Origin: Azospirillum brasilense
GTDB taxonomy: Bacteria; Pseudomonadota; Alphaproteobacteria; Azospirillales; Azospirillaceae
Length of the DNA: 64,000 nucleotides
Direction: 5' to 3'
NCBI RefSeq assembly: GCF_001315015.1
Contig: NZ_CP012914.1
Span: forward strand, 2,414,501 to 2,478,500
Shown piece after piece: positions 1 to 8,046 of the stretch (the first letter of the stretch is position 1; each line of letters begins with the position of its first letter). The notes under the pieces were generated by a model. It made no database searches. It worked only from the letters and a program-made list of their open reading frames with translations, and had not been told where the DNA came from. The position numbers and the translations under genes were made by a program.

Positions 1-2276
1 GCGAAAAGAAAGGCAATCGAGATTCCGACCAGCATGGTCACGCCGAAGCTGTGCACCGCCGGAACGGCGCTGAAGGCCAGAAGCCCGAAGGACAGCAGGG
101 TCGTCAGCGTCGCCAGCCACACCGCCAGCATGGTCACCGGCTGCTGCTCCACGCCGCTCTCCGCGCAGAAGACGGCGTAGTCCACGCCGATGGACAGGAT
201 CAGCACCAGTGCCATGGCATGGAAGAAAGTGAAGTCCTGGCCCATCAGCCCGACCGCCGCCGGCGCCAGGATGAGCGCCGCCGCGGGTGGCAGCAGCGCC
301 CACAGCCCTCCTCGCCAGCCGTAGCGCCACATCAGCACGGGCAGCATCAGCAACCCCGCCAGCCCGGTCAGCAGCAGCGCCCGGTGCCGGTACTTGGCGA
401 GCAACGCCGAGAAGTCCGCCGTCGGATTCACCAGCCGGACGCCGGCCGTGCCGGCCACCGCGGCGCGCACGGCGTCCGGATCGCTCAGCCCCTGCAAGGC
501 CACCACGTGCAGTCCCGGCCCGAGCACGAGCTCGCGCAGGAACGGCACGCTGTCCGAGGCCAGCGCATCTCCCAAAGTCAGCACCCCCTCCGGTGCCTTG
601 CTGTTCGGCCCCTTATCATTCGGATCGGCCGGCGGCAGGCCGAGGCTGGCGCGCTGCGCCGCCAGCAGCGGAGCGTCGAGCGCCGTGGCGACCAGCGCAC
701 GGTTTTCGCGCTGCGTCCGGGCGGACGGCACGAAGGCGGCCGGCATCTGGTAGCCGGCGATGCTTCCCTTCGCCTTCAACCCGGCCAGCGTGGCGGCGAG
801 ATCCTCCTGCCGCCGCAGCGCCGCCTCGTCGTCCGCGGCCTGCACCAGCAGGAACTGCGCGGCGGTGGTGGCGCCGATCAGCCGTTGGATCTCGTCCTGC
901 TCGTGCCTCAGCTCTGCCGAGACCGCCTGCAACCGCCGGACGTCGTCGTCCGCCGACAGCCGCGCCAGCCCGACCGCTCCGGCCAGCACGCAGCCCAGCA
1001 CAAGAACGAGGCGCACGCCACGCCAGCGCCGCGCCTCCCAGAAGCTCCACAGGCCCGCCGCGGCGCGCAGCATCAAGGCGCCGTGCGTCAGCCGCCGCGC
1101 CCGGTCGAGCGACGGCAGCCACAGCACCACCGTCAGGAAGGCGCCCACCAGCCCGATGATCGAGAAGGCGGCGATCTGCCGGAGCCCCGGAAAGGGCGCC
1201 AGCATCAGCGCCGCGTAGCCGATCAACGTGGTGACCAGCCCCAGCGCGATGCCTGGCAGCACATGGCGCAGCCGGTCGCTCGGACTTCCCGACAAGGGGT
1301 CGAACAGGCTGGCGCTGTAATGCAGACTGTAGTCCACGGCCACCCCGATCAGGCTGGACCCGAACAGCAGCGCCGCCACATGCAGCTCGCCGAACAGCAG
1401 CAGGCTGCCGCTCAGCCCGACCGTCATCCCGACGCCCAGGGCCAGCAGATTGTGCAGCAGCGGCCCCGGCCGGCGGAACGCCAGCCCCACCAGCAGCATG
1501 GTGCCGACCAGCGACAGCGTGCCGAGCGTGGACGCCTCGGTGATCGCGGTCCTGGAGCCGGCGTGCGCGAAGAACACGGCGCCCAGCCGCTTCACCGCGA
1601 CGCCCGGCATGTCCCGAACGGCGTCGTCGAAGGCGCCGACCAGCCGGTCCTGCAAATCCAGCTCGAACGGTTCGCCGGCGAGCACGGCGCTGACCAGCAC
1701 CCAGGTCGTGCCGTCCTCGGTAACGCTGAGCATGCCCTCGTCGGGGGTGAGGCGCGACAGCGGGAAAGGCAGGTTGGTGAGGAAGGAGGGCAGCAGAAGG
1801 AACGGGTCGGTGCGCAGCAGTCCGGCGTCCACGAGCCCGGCGAAGCCGAACGCTTGGGACAGCGCGCGGGTGGCGACCTCCTCCCCCTTGCCGGCCGTCA
1901 GGAGCGCCCGGTCGCCATCGCTGAGCAGGCTTTGGCGATGGGGGAAGTAGAGAGCCCCCAGCCGCTTCAGCCGGTCGACGTCGATGCCCTCGCCGATCCG
2001 TTCCACCTGCCCCGTGGCCAGAAGGGCGTCGCCAAGCGTCGTCGCCGCCTTGCGGGCGGTCTCGCGGTCGGCGTGCCCGACCAGCGCCAGCACCCGGCGA
2101 CCCAGCGCCTTGGTCACCGCGTCGTTGGCGCGCTGCAGGACGGGGTCCTGCTCCTCGCGCGGCAGCAGGGCCAGCAGATCGGTGCGGAAGCCCAGCCCGT
2201 CGTGAAGGCGCAGCGCGAGATAGCCGCTGGCCAGCAGGACGAGCGCGAGCCAGAGCAGCGCCCCCAGACGTCTCAC
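1..2276 (-). CDS. MMPL/RND-type exporter of the aryl-polyene cluster (3' end outside window)
   Basis: Predicted inner-membrane exporter of the MMPL (RND superfamily) type that accompanies APE clusters and is thought to move the polyene lipid or its precursor. About 758 codons are visible and the C-terminus lies beyond the left edge. The translation starts with a hydrophobic segment (LGALLWLALVLLASGYLAL), followed by a large periplasmic domain, a membrane block (IALGLVTTLIGYAALMLA), a second periplasmic domain and a second block containing SIGVDYAVFCAESG, a typical MMPL transmembrane-4 motif. The chosen GTG start overlaps the stop of the upstream LolA-like gene as GTGA, so the two are translationally coupled. 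The substrate is inferred from context only. Confidence 0.85.
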   Translation of the reverse strand, partial: MRRLGALLWLALVLLASGYLALRLHDGLGFRTDLLALLPREEQDPVLQRANDAVTKALGRRVLALVGHADRETARKAATTLGDALLATGQVERIGEGIDVDRLKRLGALYFPHRQSLLSDGDRALLTAGKGEEVATRALSQAFGFAGLVDAGLLRTDPFLLLPSFLTNLPFPLSRLTPDEGMLSVTEDGTTWVLVSAVLAGEPFELDLQDRLVGAFDDAVRDMPGVAVKRLGAVFFAHAGSRTAITEASTLGTLSLVGTMLLVGLAFRRPGPLLHNLLALGVGMTVGLSGSLLLFGELHVAALLFGSSLIGVAVDYSLHYSASLFDPLSGSPSDRLRHVLPGIALGLVTTLIGYAALMLAPFPGLRQIAAFSIIGLVGAFLTVVLWLPSLDRARRLTHGALMLRAAAGLWSFWEARRWRGVRLVLVLGCVLAGAVGLARLSADDDVRRLQAVSAELRHEQDEIQRLIGATTAAQFLLVQAADDEAALRRQEDLAATLAGLKAKGSIAGYQMPAAFVPSARTQRENRALVATALDAPLLAAQRASLGLPPADPNDKGPNSKAPEGVLTLGDALASDSVPFLRELVLGPGLHVVALQGLSDPDAVRAAVAGTAGVRLVNPTADFSALLAKYRHRALLLTGLAGLLMLPVLMWRYGWRGGLWALLPPAAALILAPAAVGLMGQDFTFFHAMALVLILSIGVDYAVFCAESGVEQQPVTMLAVWLATLTTLLSFGLLAFSAVPAVHSFGVTMLVGISIAFLF

Positions 2277-2887
2277 GGGCGCGCCGCCGAAGCCAGCAGC
2301 GCCGCCTCGTCCGCTGTGGGCGGCTCCGCCTTCAGGACTTGGTCGCGGAAGGTCAGGCGGTCGCGGTCGCCGTCGGGCTTGACGATGTCCACCTCGTCCA
2401 CGAACCGCCCGCCGCGCACGTCGATGGCGCGGATCGGCATGGTCGGGTCGTCGGCCCGGCGCGGCGTCAGGTGGAGGGTCCAGGCGTCGGCGCCACCTCC
2501 ACGCTCCACCGCGAACATGTCCTCCAGCGCCTTCCAGTCTCCGGTCAGCGCGCCGCCCAGCATGGTGTAGAGCTTCGACATGAAGGGCAGGCGCGCGGCG
2601 GGCAGGCGCATGGTCTCGTTGCCCTTCACCTCCTGCACGAGACCGGCGGGGCTCATGACGGTGGTGACGGCGAAGGGGGTTTCGGTGCGCCAGATCAGCC
2701 CGCGGCCGGGCGCCAGGGCGAAGCGGCCCTCGCTCTTCAGCGGTGCCTGGAAGCCCTTGAGGAAACGCTCCTGCACGAAGGCGCCGCGCAGCACCTGCCC
2801 CTCGCTCAACGTCTCGGCGGCCCGCGTCTCGGCAACAAGGGCCGGGAAGGCGGCCAGAAGCGTCAGGAGAAAAACGACGACGCGCAT
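2273..2887 (-). CDS. LolA-like outer-membrane lipoprotein carrier protein, APE cluster
   Basis: Periplasmic LolA-family protein of about 204 residues. It begins with a clear signal peptide (MRVVVFLLTLLAAFPALVAE). Mid-protein segments such as LRGAFVQERFLKGFQAPLKS and the aromatic/basic GLIWRTETPF fit the LolA beta-sheet fold. APE clusters routinely encode a dedicated LolA paralogue next to the MMPL exporter, and the two are believed to carry the product across the periplasm. The ATG that begins the signal peptide was preferred over an upstream in-frame ATG because it shares one base with the stop of the thioesterase gene and starts directly at the hydrophobic leader. Specificity for the polyene lipid is an inference from the neighbours. 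Confidence 0.85.
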   Translation of the reverse strand: MRVVVFLLTLLAAFPALVAETRAAETLSEGQVLRGAFVQERFLKGFQAPLKSEGRFALAPGRGLIWRTETPFAVTTVMSPAGLVQEVKGNETMRLPAARLPFMSKLYTMLGGALTGDWKALEDMFAVERGGGADAWTLHLTPRRADDPTMPIRAIDVRGGRFVDEVDIVKPDGDRDRLTFRDQVLKAEPPTADEAALLASAARP

Positions 2888-3294
2888 CACAGCAGAGCCC
2901 TCACCTTGTCCGTGAACACCGCGGGGCATTCGAAGCACAGCTCCGCCCCGTCCTCCTTCACCGCGAGTTGCACGGTGCGCGCCTTGGTCAGCAAGTCGCC
3001 GCTCGGCTCGTCGTGGATGCGGTAGTCGATGCGGATGCGGTTCTCGTACTCGACCAGCGTGGCCGTGATCCGGATCGATTGGCCGAAGCGGATCGGCCGC
3101 ACGTACTTCACATGGAGGTCGACGATGGGGAACACGTATCCCGACGACGCCATCTCCGGATAGTTGTAGCCGATGCGGTCGAGCAGCGCGCAGCGCGCCT
3201 GTTCCAGATACCGGGCGTAGTTGCCGTGCCAGACCACCTGCATGGGGTCCAGGTCGTAGAACTGCGCGCGGGTGCTGACCTCTGCCGAAATCAT
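2887..3294 (-). CDS. Hotdog-fold acyl-CoA/ACP thioesterase (4HBT family), APE cluster
   Basis: Small single-domain hotdog thioesterase of about 135 residues. The N-terminal motif YDLDPMQVVWHGNYARYLE matches the 4-hydroxybenzoyl-CoA/YbgC thioesterase active site, with the catalytic Asp before the VVWHGNY segment. It probably releases or edits acyl groups on the cluster's acyl carrier proteins. Its ATG overlaps the stop of the AMP-ligase gene (ATGA) and its stop overlaps the LolA-like start, so it sits in a tightly coupled run. An upstream in-frame start would extend into the dehydratase coding region and is rejected. Family assignment is firm; the exact acyl substrate is unknown. Confidence 0.88.
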   Translation of the reverse strand: MISAEVSTRAQFYDLDPMQVVWHGNYARYLEQARCALLDRIGYNYPEMASSGYVFPIVDLHVKYVRPIRFGQSIRITATLVEYENRIRIDYRIHDEPSGDLLTKARTVQLAVKEDGAELCFECPAVFTDKVRALL

Positions 3295-4982
3295 GGGGCG
3301 ATCCCCTCCACGCCGATGGAGCCGGAGGACAGCGTCTCGTCCCCGCAGCGGTATTCGAAGGTCAGGCGGCGCCGTGCCGGGGCGTGGCGCAACGCCAGCG
3401 TCACCATCGTGTCCGGGACGGTGACGCGCCGAAACTTCACCTGGAGCGACTGCGCCACCTCGATTCCGAGCCCGAGATGCGTGTTGGCGAACGTCACCGC
3501 CCAATCGATCTGCGCCACGCCCGGCACGATCGGCATGCCGGGGAAATGACCATCGAGCTGCGCAAGGTCGCCGGGAATGAAGAGGTCCAGTTCGACCCCG
3601 TCGGCAAGCGGCCGGACGGCGCGGACGTCGGGGGCGGTCGGCCGATGTGTGGCGATCTCAGATAGGGCGATCTCAGGCAGGGCGCTCTCCTCGAACAGGG
3701 CGGCGATGTCGGCATGCCGACGCTTGCCCAGCGCGCCATCCGGCAAACGGCTCACGAAACGCCAGCGGCGCGGCAGGCCGGCGGGCTCCTGAACGGCGGA
3801 CAATTCCCGCCGCAGCAGGCGGCCGAAGCGGAAGGCGCCGAGGTCCGCCAGGCGCGCCGCGCCCTCGGCGCTCGGCACCACGACGGCGCAGAGCTGCTCC
3901 AGCATCAGAGCGGCGGCGTCGGCCACCAGGGGGGACCGGCGCAGCTGCGCCTCCACCTCGGGCAGGCTGACGCGCTTGCCCTCCACCTTCGCGATCCGGT
4001 CGGCGCGCCCAAGAACACGGAATCCGCCGTCCTCGGTCATTTCCACGAGGTCGGAGCCGACATGCTCCCCCCCCTCGACATGCGTCGCGCCGACCCGCAG
4101 GCGACCGTCCGGGGTGCGTCCGGCGACGACGCCGGGCAGCGGGCGCCAGGATGGATCACCGGCTTCGCGGCGGCGGTGGGCGATGGCTCCGGTTTCGGTG
4201 CTGCCGAAGATCTCGGTGACCGGCGTGCCGAAGATCGCCGCCGCCTCGCGCGCCGCCGGTTCCGGGAGCGGGGCTCCGGCCGACAGCACCAGCGCCGGAC
4301 GCCGCGACGGCGGCAGCGGCGCGATGCCCGCCAGCCGGGTCAGGTGCGCCGGGCTGGTGACCAGCACGGACCCCGCGTCGAGCGCGGCCAGAGCCGTCTC
4401 CCACAGCTCGTGCATGGCGCTGGCGAAAGGGCGGCCGGTGACCAGCGGCCACAGCAGGCGGAAGTTCAGACCGTAGACGTGCTGGTGGGGGACCGTGGCG
4501 TGCACGCGAGCGCTTGGCCCGGCGAGCCGTCCGAGCACGGACTCGGTCGCCAGCGCGTCGGCCTCCAGCATGCCGAGGGTGCGAACCACTCGCTTCGGCT
4601 CGCCGGTCGAGCCGGAGGTGAAGAAGGTCAACGGCGTCCCGGGGTCGAGCGGGGCCAACGCCATCCCCTCGCCACCCGGCCCCAGGTTACCGCCGAGATC
4701 GCCGCCGACCGGCACGGCCCCATCCGCGGTCAGGGCGGCCAGCGTTCCCGGCTGGGCGTTGGGCGGTATCGTCACCTCGGCCCCGGCGTGCAGCAGCGCC
4801 AACAACCCCACCGCGCCCCAATAACCGTCCGGCGCGACCAGAAGCCCGCGCCGGCACCCCTTCAGCCGTGCCGCGTTGCCGGCCACGTCGGCGCGGAAGC
4901 GGGCGAAGGTGACGTCGTCGGCAACCGGCGCGTCGTCCGGCCGCCCCACGGCGAGCAGACGGGAGAGCGGAATGGCGGTCAT
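3291..4982 (-). CDS. AMP-dependent acyl/aryl-acid ligase fused to an ApeI-like hotdog dehydratase
   Basis: A 563-residue two-domain protein. Residues about 1-430 form an adenylating ligase: the P-loop TSGSTGEPK lies at 122-130 and the A5-type FGSTETG at 259-265. Residues about 450-563 form a 3-hydroxyacyl-ACP dehydratase-like hotdog domain with HFPGMPIVPG at 479-488. In APE pathways the ligase activates an aryl acid starter and the dehydratase forms the conjugated double bonds, so both steps are combined here in one chain. The start chosen (MTAIPLSRLL) overlaps the stop of the upstream membrane protein by four bases. The next gene, the thioesterase, overlaps its stop. Activity on aromatic acids is inferred from the cluster type. 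Confidence 0.88.
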   Translation of the reverse strand: MTAIPLSRLLAVGRPDDAPVADDVTFARFRADVAGNAARLKGCRRGLLVAPDGYWGAVGLLALLHAGAEVTIPPNAQPGTLAALTADGAVPVGGDLGGNLGPGGEGMALAPLDPGTPLTFFTSGSTGEPKRVVRTLGMLEADALATESVLGRLAGPSARVHATVPHQHVYGLNFRLLWPLVTGRPFASAMHELWETALAALDAGSVLVTSPAHLTRLAGIAPLPPSRRPALVLSAGAPLPEPAAREAAAIFGTPVTEIFGSTETGAIAHRRREAGDPSWRPLPGVVAGRTPDGRLRVGATHVEGGEHVGSDLVEMTEDGGFRVLGRADRIAKVEGKRVSLPEVEAQLRRSPLVADAAALMLEQLCAVVVPSAEGAARLADLGAFRFGRLLRRELSAVQEPAGLPRRWRFVSRLPDGALGKRRHADIAALFEESALPEIALSEIATHRPTAPDVRAVRPLADGVELDLFIPGDLAQLDGHFPGMPIVPGVAQIDWAVTFANTHLGLGIEVAQSLQVKFRRVTVPDTMVTLALRHAPARRRLTFEYRCGDETLSSGSIGVEGIAP

Positions 4983-5560
4983 GCTCCGGCGTGCCTCCGG
5001 CGCATGGAGCGGCGGATCAGGACTTCGCCGCCGAACAACAGGCCCATGACGATGTAGGCGATGAGCCCGGTCCACAGCGCCCACGCCTCGTCGCTCCCCC
5101 ACAGGGCCAGCGCTCCGGCGACGGCGGCGTTCGCCACCAGCCAGACGGTCCACACCACGGTGACGGTGCGGCAGTAGGCCTGACCCGCCGGCGGCAGGTC
5201 GGGCTCCTGAAGACGGGCGAACCGCTCGACGAGGCTTGGCGGGCGCAGCAGCGAGGCGCCGAAGACCGCCGCGGTGCCGAGGCTGAGCGCGACCGGATAG
5301 GCCTTGGCCGCCAGCGCGCCATCGAGCGCGGCGAGCACGCCGACCAGGACCGCCGCCGCCGCCAGCGGCAGGCGCCAGACCCGCGCCGCAGGCGAGGAGC
5401 AGATGGCGAAGCGCGCGCCGATCAGCGCCAGGGCCACGGCCACGAAGGCCAGCGGCGGGACCAAAGCCCGCCCGCCGTAGACCAGCACGGGATAGAGAGC
5501 CCCGGCAACGACCAGAGCCGCGACGCCGAACGGGGGCAGCCTATTCCTGGAGGAGGGCAT
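4979..5560 (-). CDS. COG4648-like integral membrane protein of APE clusters
   Basis: About 193 residues, very hydrophobic, with roughly six predicted membrane segments (for example FGVAALVVAGALYPVLVYGG, LAFVAVALALIGARFAI and WALWTGLIAYIVMGLLFGGE) and a basic C-terminus (IRRSMRRRHAGA). This membrane protein of unknown biochemical role is a regular member of APE operons, between the carrier proteins and the AMP-ligase, as seen here. The start MPSSRNRLPP was chosen; it overlaps the end of the acyl carrier protein gene by about 20 bases, and an ATG six codons upstream is also possible. No catalytic motif was recognised. Confidence 0.75.
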   Translation of the reverse strand: MPSSRNRLPPFGVAALVVAGALYPVLVYGGRALVPPLAFVAVALALIGARFAICSSPAARVWRLPLAAAAVLVGVLAALDGALAAKAYPVALSLGTAAVFGASLLRPPSLVERFARLQEPDLPPAGQAYCRTVTVVWTVWLVANAAVAGALALWGSDEAWALWTGLIAYIVMGLLFGGEVLIRRSMRRRHAGA

Positions 5561-5789
5561 GCACGCGGTCGAGAACATCGCCGACCGTGCGGACGCTCTT
5601 GAACTCCTCGGGCTTGAACTTGCGGCCGGTCAGTTCCTGCAGCTTCACCACGAGATCGACCGCGTCGATGCTGTCGAGGTCGAGATCCTCGAACAGCCGC
5701 GCCTCGCGGGAAATCTTCTCGGGCGGCACTTCGAACATGTCTTCGAGATAGCTTTGGAGGCGCGCGTAAATTTCATCCGGCGTCAGCAT
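5541..5789 (-). CDS. Acyl carrier protein, APE cluster (second of a tandem pair)
   Basis: An 82-residue acyl carrier protein. The phosphopantetheine attachment Ser lies in DLDLDSIDAVDL, with the expected acidic helix II after it. It holds the growing polyene chain as a thioester. It is transcribed just after the other carrier protein gene with a five-base gap. The two proteins differ clearly in sequence (here VVKLQELTGRKF, there GVALRKAYGIKI), so they are not a recent duplication and probably have separate roles in starter loading and elongation. The pairing of two ACPs is a known hallmark of APE clusters. Confidence 0.92.
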   Translation of the reverse strand: MLTPDEIYARLQSYLEDMFEVPPEKISREARLFEDLDLDSIDAVDLVVKLQELTGRKFKPEEFKSVRTVGDVLDRVHALLQE

Positions 5790-5794
5790 GGCCC

Positions 5795-6055
5795 TTACTC
5801 CGCACGCTGGGATTGAATGAAGCGGGCAAGGGAGCGCACGTTGGCGAAGTGCTGCTTCACGTCGTCGGTCACGGATTCGATCTTGATGCCGTAAGCCTTG
5901 CGCAGCGCGACGCCCAATTCCAATGCGTCGATGGAATCGAGGCCCAGCCCGTCGTTGAAGAGCGGTTCCTCGCTGTCAATCTCTTCTGGGGCAATGTCTT
6001 CCAGCTTGAGCGCGTCAACAATCAAGGTCTTCAACTCACGTTCAAGCTTTTCCAT
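5795..6055 (-). CDS. Acyl carrier protein, APE cluster (first of a tandem pair)
   Basis: An acyl carrier protein of about 86 residues with the carrier Ser in GLGLDSIDALEL. The start MEKLERELKT was preferred over an ATG six codons upstream because it gives the usual length; either way the gene overlaps the end of the acyltransferase gene by a few to about 30 bases. It carries acyl intermediates for the cluster's ketosynthases and dehydratase. Together with the neighbouring carrier protein it forms the ACP pair typical of aryl-polyene operons. Confidence 0.92.
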   Translation of the reverse strand: MEKLERELKTLIVDALKLEDIAPEEIDSEEPLFNDGLGLDSIDALELGVALRKAYGIKIESVTDDVKQHFANVRSLARFIQSQRAE

Positions 6056-6824
6056 CGGCCAACCGTTCCGCAAAATAATCTTCCAGGCTGCGCACCAGCT
6101 TTCTGGCCGCCAGCGAGCGGTACTGATAGCCGAGCAACCCCGTAACGTCCAGACGATCCCCTACCATGACGCGAAAAATCGGGCGGCGCGGCGGGATCAT
6201 CCACCATTTTTCGCCCTTAATGAGCGTGGGCGGATCGCAGGTTATCGTGACCGGTTGCACCTCGGCTTCCAGCAGGGTCGCCAAATTGGCGAAGCCGCGA
6301 CGGAAGCGGACCGGCTCGCCGGGGACGGTGCGCGTGCCTTCGGGGAAGATGATGAGCCCGTCCCCAGCCTCCAACGCGGCGCGGCAGGCGTCGAGCAGCG
6401 CCTCCGGGTCGAGGTCGTTGCGGATGTAGCCGGCGCCGCGCACCATGCCGCCCAGCCAGCGGCTCTCCCACAACTCCTTCTTCACGATGCACTGGGCGCG
6501 CGGCATCAGCGCCATCAGAAGCACCACGTCGAGCAGCGAGGGGTGGTTCGCCACCACCAGCTTGCCACGCCCGTCGCGCAGGCGTTCGGCGCCCTCGACC
6601 TTCAGGTCGATGACGCGCAGCACGCGCAGCATCCGGATGTAGAAGCGGAAAATGAGATGGACAAGGTGTTGGCAACGCTGGCGCCGCACCGCGCCCGCCG
6701 GGCTGGTCAACGCCACCAGCGGAAAAACGGTGGGCGCCAGGATCGCGCCGCCGCCGAACAGGAAGGCGAAGGCGAAGCCGGTGGCCGCGCGCCGCCACAG
6801 ACGGTCCAGAAACCTAGTCAGCAC
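6042..6824 (-). CDS. 1-acyl-sn-glycerol-3-phosphate-type acyltransferase, APE cluster
   Basis: About 260 residues. It has an N-terminal membrane anchor (TGFAFAFLFGGGAILAPTVF) and the acyltransferase motifs NHPSLLDVV (the catalytic NHx4D) and FPEGTRT. It is a lysophospholipid-type acyltransferase that in APE clusters is thought to attach the finished polyene acid to a lipid or glycan anchor in the inner membrane. The start is taken as a GTG (VLTRFLDRLWRRAA) placed just before the stop of the ketosynthase-like gene, because the frame upstream of it runs antisense-like through that gene. The four to five genes downstream are overlapping, so it is part of the same transcript. Confidence 0.85.
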   Translation of the reverse strand: MLTRFLDRLWRRAATGFAFAFLFGGGAILAPTVFPLVALTSPAGAVRRQRCQHLVHLIFRFYIRMLRVLRVIDLKVEGAERLRDGRGKLVVANHPSLLDVVLLMALMPRAQCIVKKELWESRWLGGMVRGAGYIRNDLDPEALLDACRAALEAGDGLIIFPEGTRTVPGEPVRFRRGFANLATLLEAEVQPVTITCDPPTLIKGEKWWMIPPRRPIFRVMVGDRLDVTGLLGYQYRSLAARKLVRSLEDYFAERLADGKA

Positions 6825-7545
6825 GGCGCCATACCCAGTCGATCCGCGCCCCGTGCGAGGCCGCCTGGGGCGCTCCCGACAGAAGGAAGCGCAGGAAATC
6901 CAGGGCCGTGGACTCCGCAGGCGGCTCGCCGGTCGCTGGCGCGCACCGCAGTGCAAGCCCTTCGCCCTCTCCATCCGCGGGGCCGAGCGCCAGGGCAACC
7001 GCCAGCGGCAGGGCTTCGTCGGCTGCGGTGTGGAACGGCGCGTACTCGTCAGGCATCGGCGCGTCGGCGTAGAGCAACAGCACCGGCTCGGACGGAGTTT
7101 CGACCACGCTGGCGGCGGCCTCCAGGAGTCCGAAGCCGAAGCTGTCGGGACCGGCGGCCAGCGCCGTGTGGCCGCGGCGATTGCCGGTGTGGATGGACAG
7201 CAACCCGGCCAGACCGTGATGCACGGACAGGCTGAACTCGGCCGGCGACGGCAACTCGCCCTGCCGCAGCGAATCGATGATGCCGACGGTCCGCGCCAAC
7301 TCCCCATGACCGGACGCGAGGACGTAACGCGCCGTGTGCGCCGCGTCGCCGCAGGCCAGCGCGGCGGCGATCAGCTTCTGCCCGATGGGCGAGGTGCGAC
7401 GGCGCAGCATCATGGGAAGCGCCGGCGGCGGGGCATCGTCGGGCATGGCGGGCGCGCCCGCCCAGTCCCGCCACGCGGCCCGGGTGCTGCGGTCCGGTGC
7501 CCAGGCACACCAGCCGCGGATGGCGACACGCAGGGTTTCAGTCAT
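6814..7545 (-). CDS. Beta-ketoacyl-synthase-like chain-length factor, APE cluster
   Basis: About 243 residues, much shorter than a true ketosynthase (about 400). It resembles the ketoacyl-synthase N-terminal-like family (PF13723): FSLSVHHGLAGLLSIHTGNR and TALAAGPDSFGFGLLEAA mimic the KS core, but no catalytic Cys-His-His set is present. In APE systems such a protein pairs with an active ketosynthase as a chain-length factor. It lies 14 bases downstream of the lipoprotein gene. The active ketosynthase partner is not in the window and is expected beyond the left edge. Confidence 0.82.
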   Translation of the reverse strand: MTETLRVAIRGWCAWAPDRSTRAAWRDWAGAPAMPDDAPPPALPMMLRRRTSPIGQKLIAAALACGDAAHTARYVLASGHGELARTVGIIDSLRQGELPSPAEFSLSVHHGLAGLLSIHTGNRRGHTALAAGPDSFGFGLLEAAASVVETPSEPVLLLYADAPMPDEYAPFHTAADEALPLAVALALGPADGEGEGLALRCAPATGEPPAESTALDFLRFLLSGAPQAASHGARIDWVWRRAD

Positions 7546-7559
7546 GGTGCGGGCCGGAC

Positions 7560-7967
7560 TCAGTGTTTGGCTTGGCGCAGGCGCCGTTCGATCTCGTCTT
7601 CCAACGCGCGCACCAACTTGTTGTAAGCGTGATGAACGGTTTCACCATGCTCCAGCAGGTTGGTCGTGGACACATGATCGATGGTGTAACTTTCATGCGA
7701 ATAGCGGATTTCGACGACCGCCTCGTGGTCCTTCCACGCCTTCGTCGCCAAAATCTCACCGGGCGCCTTCCACTCCGCGGACCAGCCGCGGTCGATCGCC
7801 GCCTCCATGATCGTCCGCTGGAGCGCCGCGGCGGGCAGGTCGCGCGATGCCGCCGGGATGGGCTGATCGGTTACCCTGTAGATGGGTTGCCGACGGTTGC
7901 AGCCGCCGAGCACGGCGAGCGTTGCGAGAATTAGGAAAAGCGCGCGGATACCGGTCTTCAAAGTCAT
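7560..7967 (-). CDS. Small lipoprotein of unknown function upstream of the APE genes
   Basis: About 135 residues with a lipoprotein signal peptide (LFLILATLAVLGGC, lipobox LGGC). The remainder is soluble and acidic/basic mixed (EAAIDRGWSAEWKAPGEILA, VVEIRYSHESYTIDH) and contains no motif I recognise. The start at MTLKTGIRALF puts the signal peptide at the N-terminus; an upstream ATG adds 16 non-hydrophobic residues. It ends 14 bases before the ketosynthase-like gene on the same strand, so it may be the first gene of the APE operon and act at the outer membrane. That role is inference. Confidence 0.65.
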   Translation of the reverse strand: MTLKTGIRALFLILATLAVLGGCNRRQPIYRVTDQPIPAASRDLPAAALQRTIMEAAIDRGWSAEWKAPGEILATKAWKDHEAVVEIRYSHESYTIDHVSTTNLLEHGETVHHAYNKLVRALEDEIERRLRQAKH

Positions 7968-8046
7968 ATCCTGCCGTTTCCGGACGCCATGTGGGGCGAG
8001 TGGGGACCCTATCATGGCAGGGTCACGTTGTGGATAGAGGCGTTCA

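Noticed and set aside
51-2570. Long plus-strand open frame opposite the MMPL exporter
   Set aside because: Its translation is Gln/Arg/His/Pro-rich with no domain, and the minus strand encodes a clear transporter with membrane segments. It is a by-product of high GC.
7560-7967. Considered as an APE outer-membrane polyene anchor protein
   Set aside because: Only the position supports it; no motif links it to known APE proteins, so it is listed as unknown.
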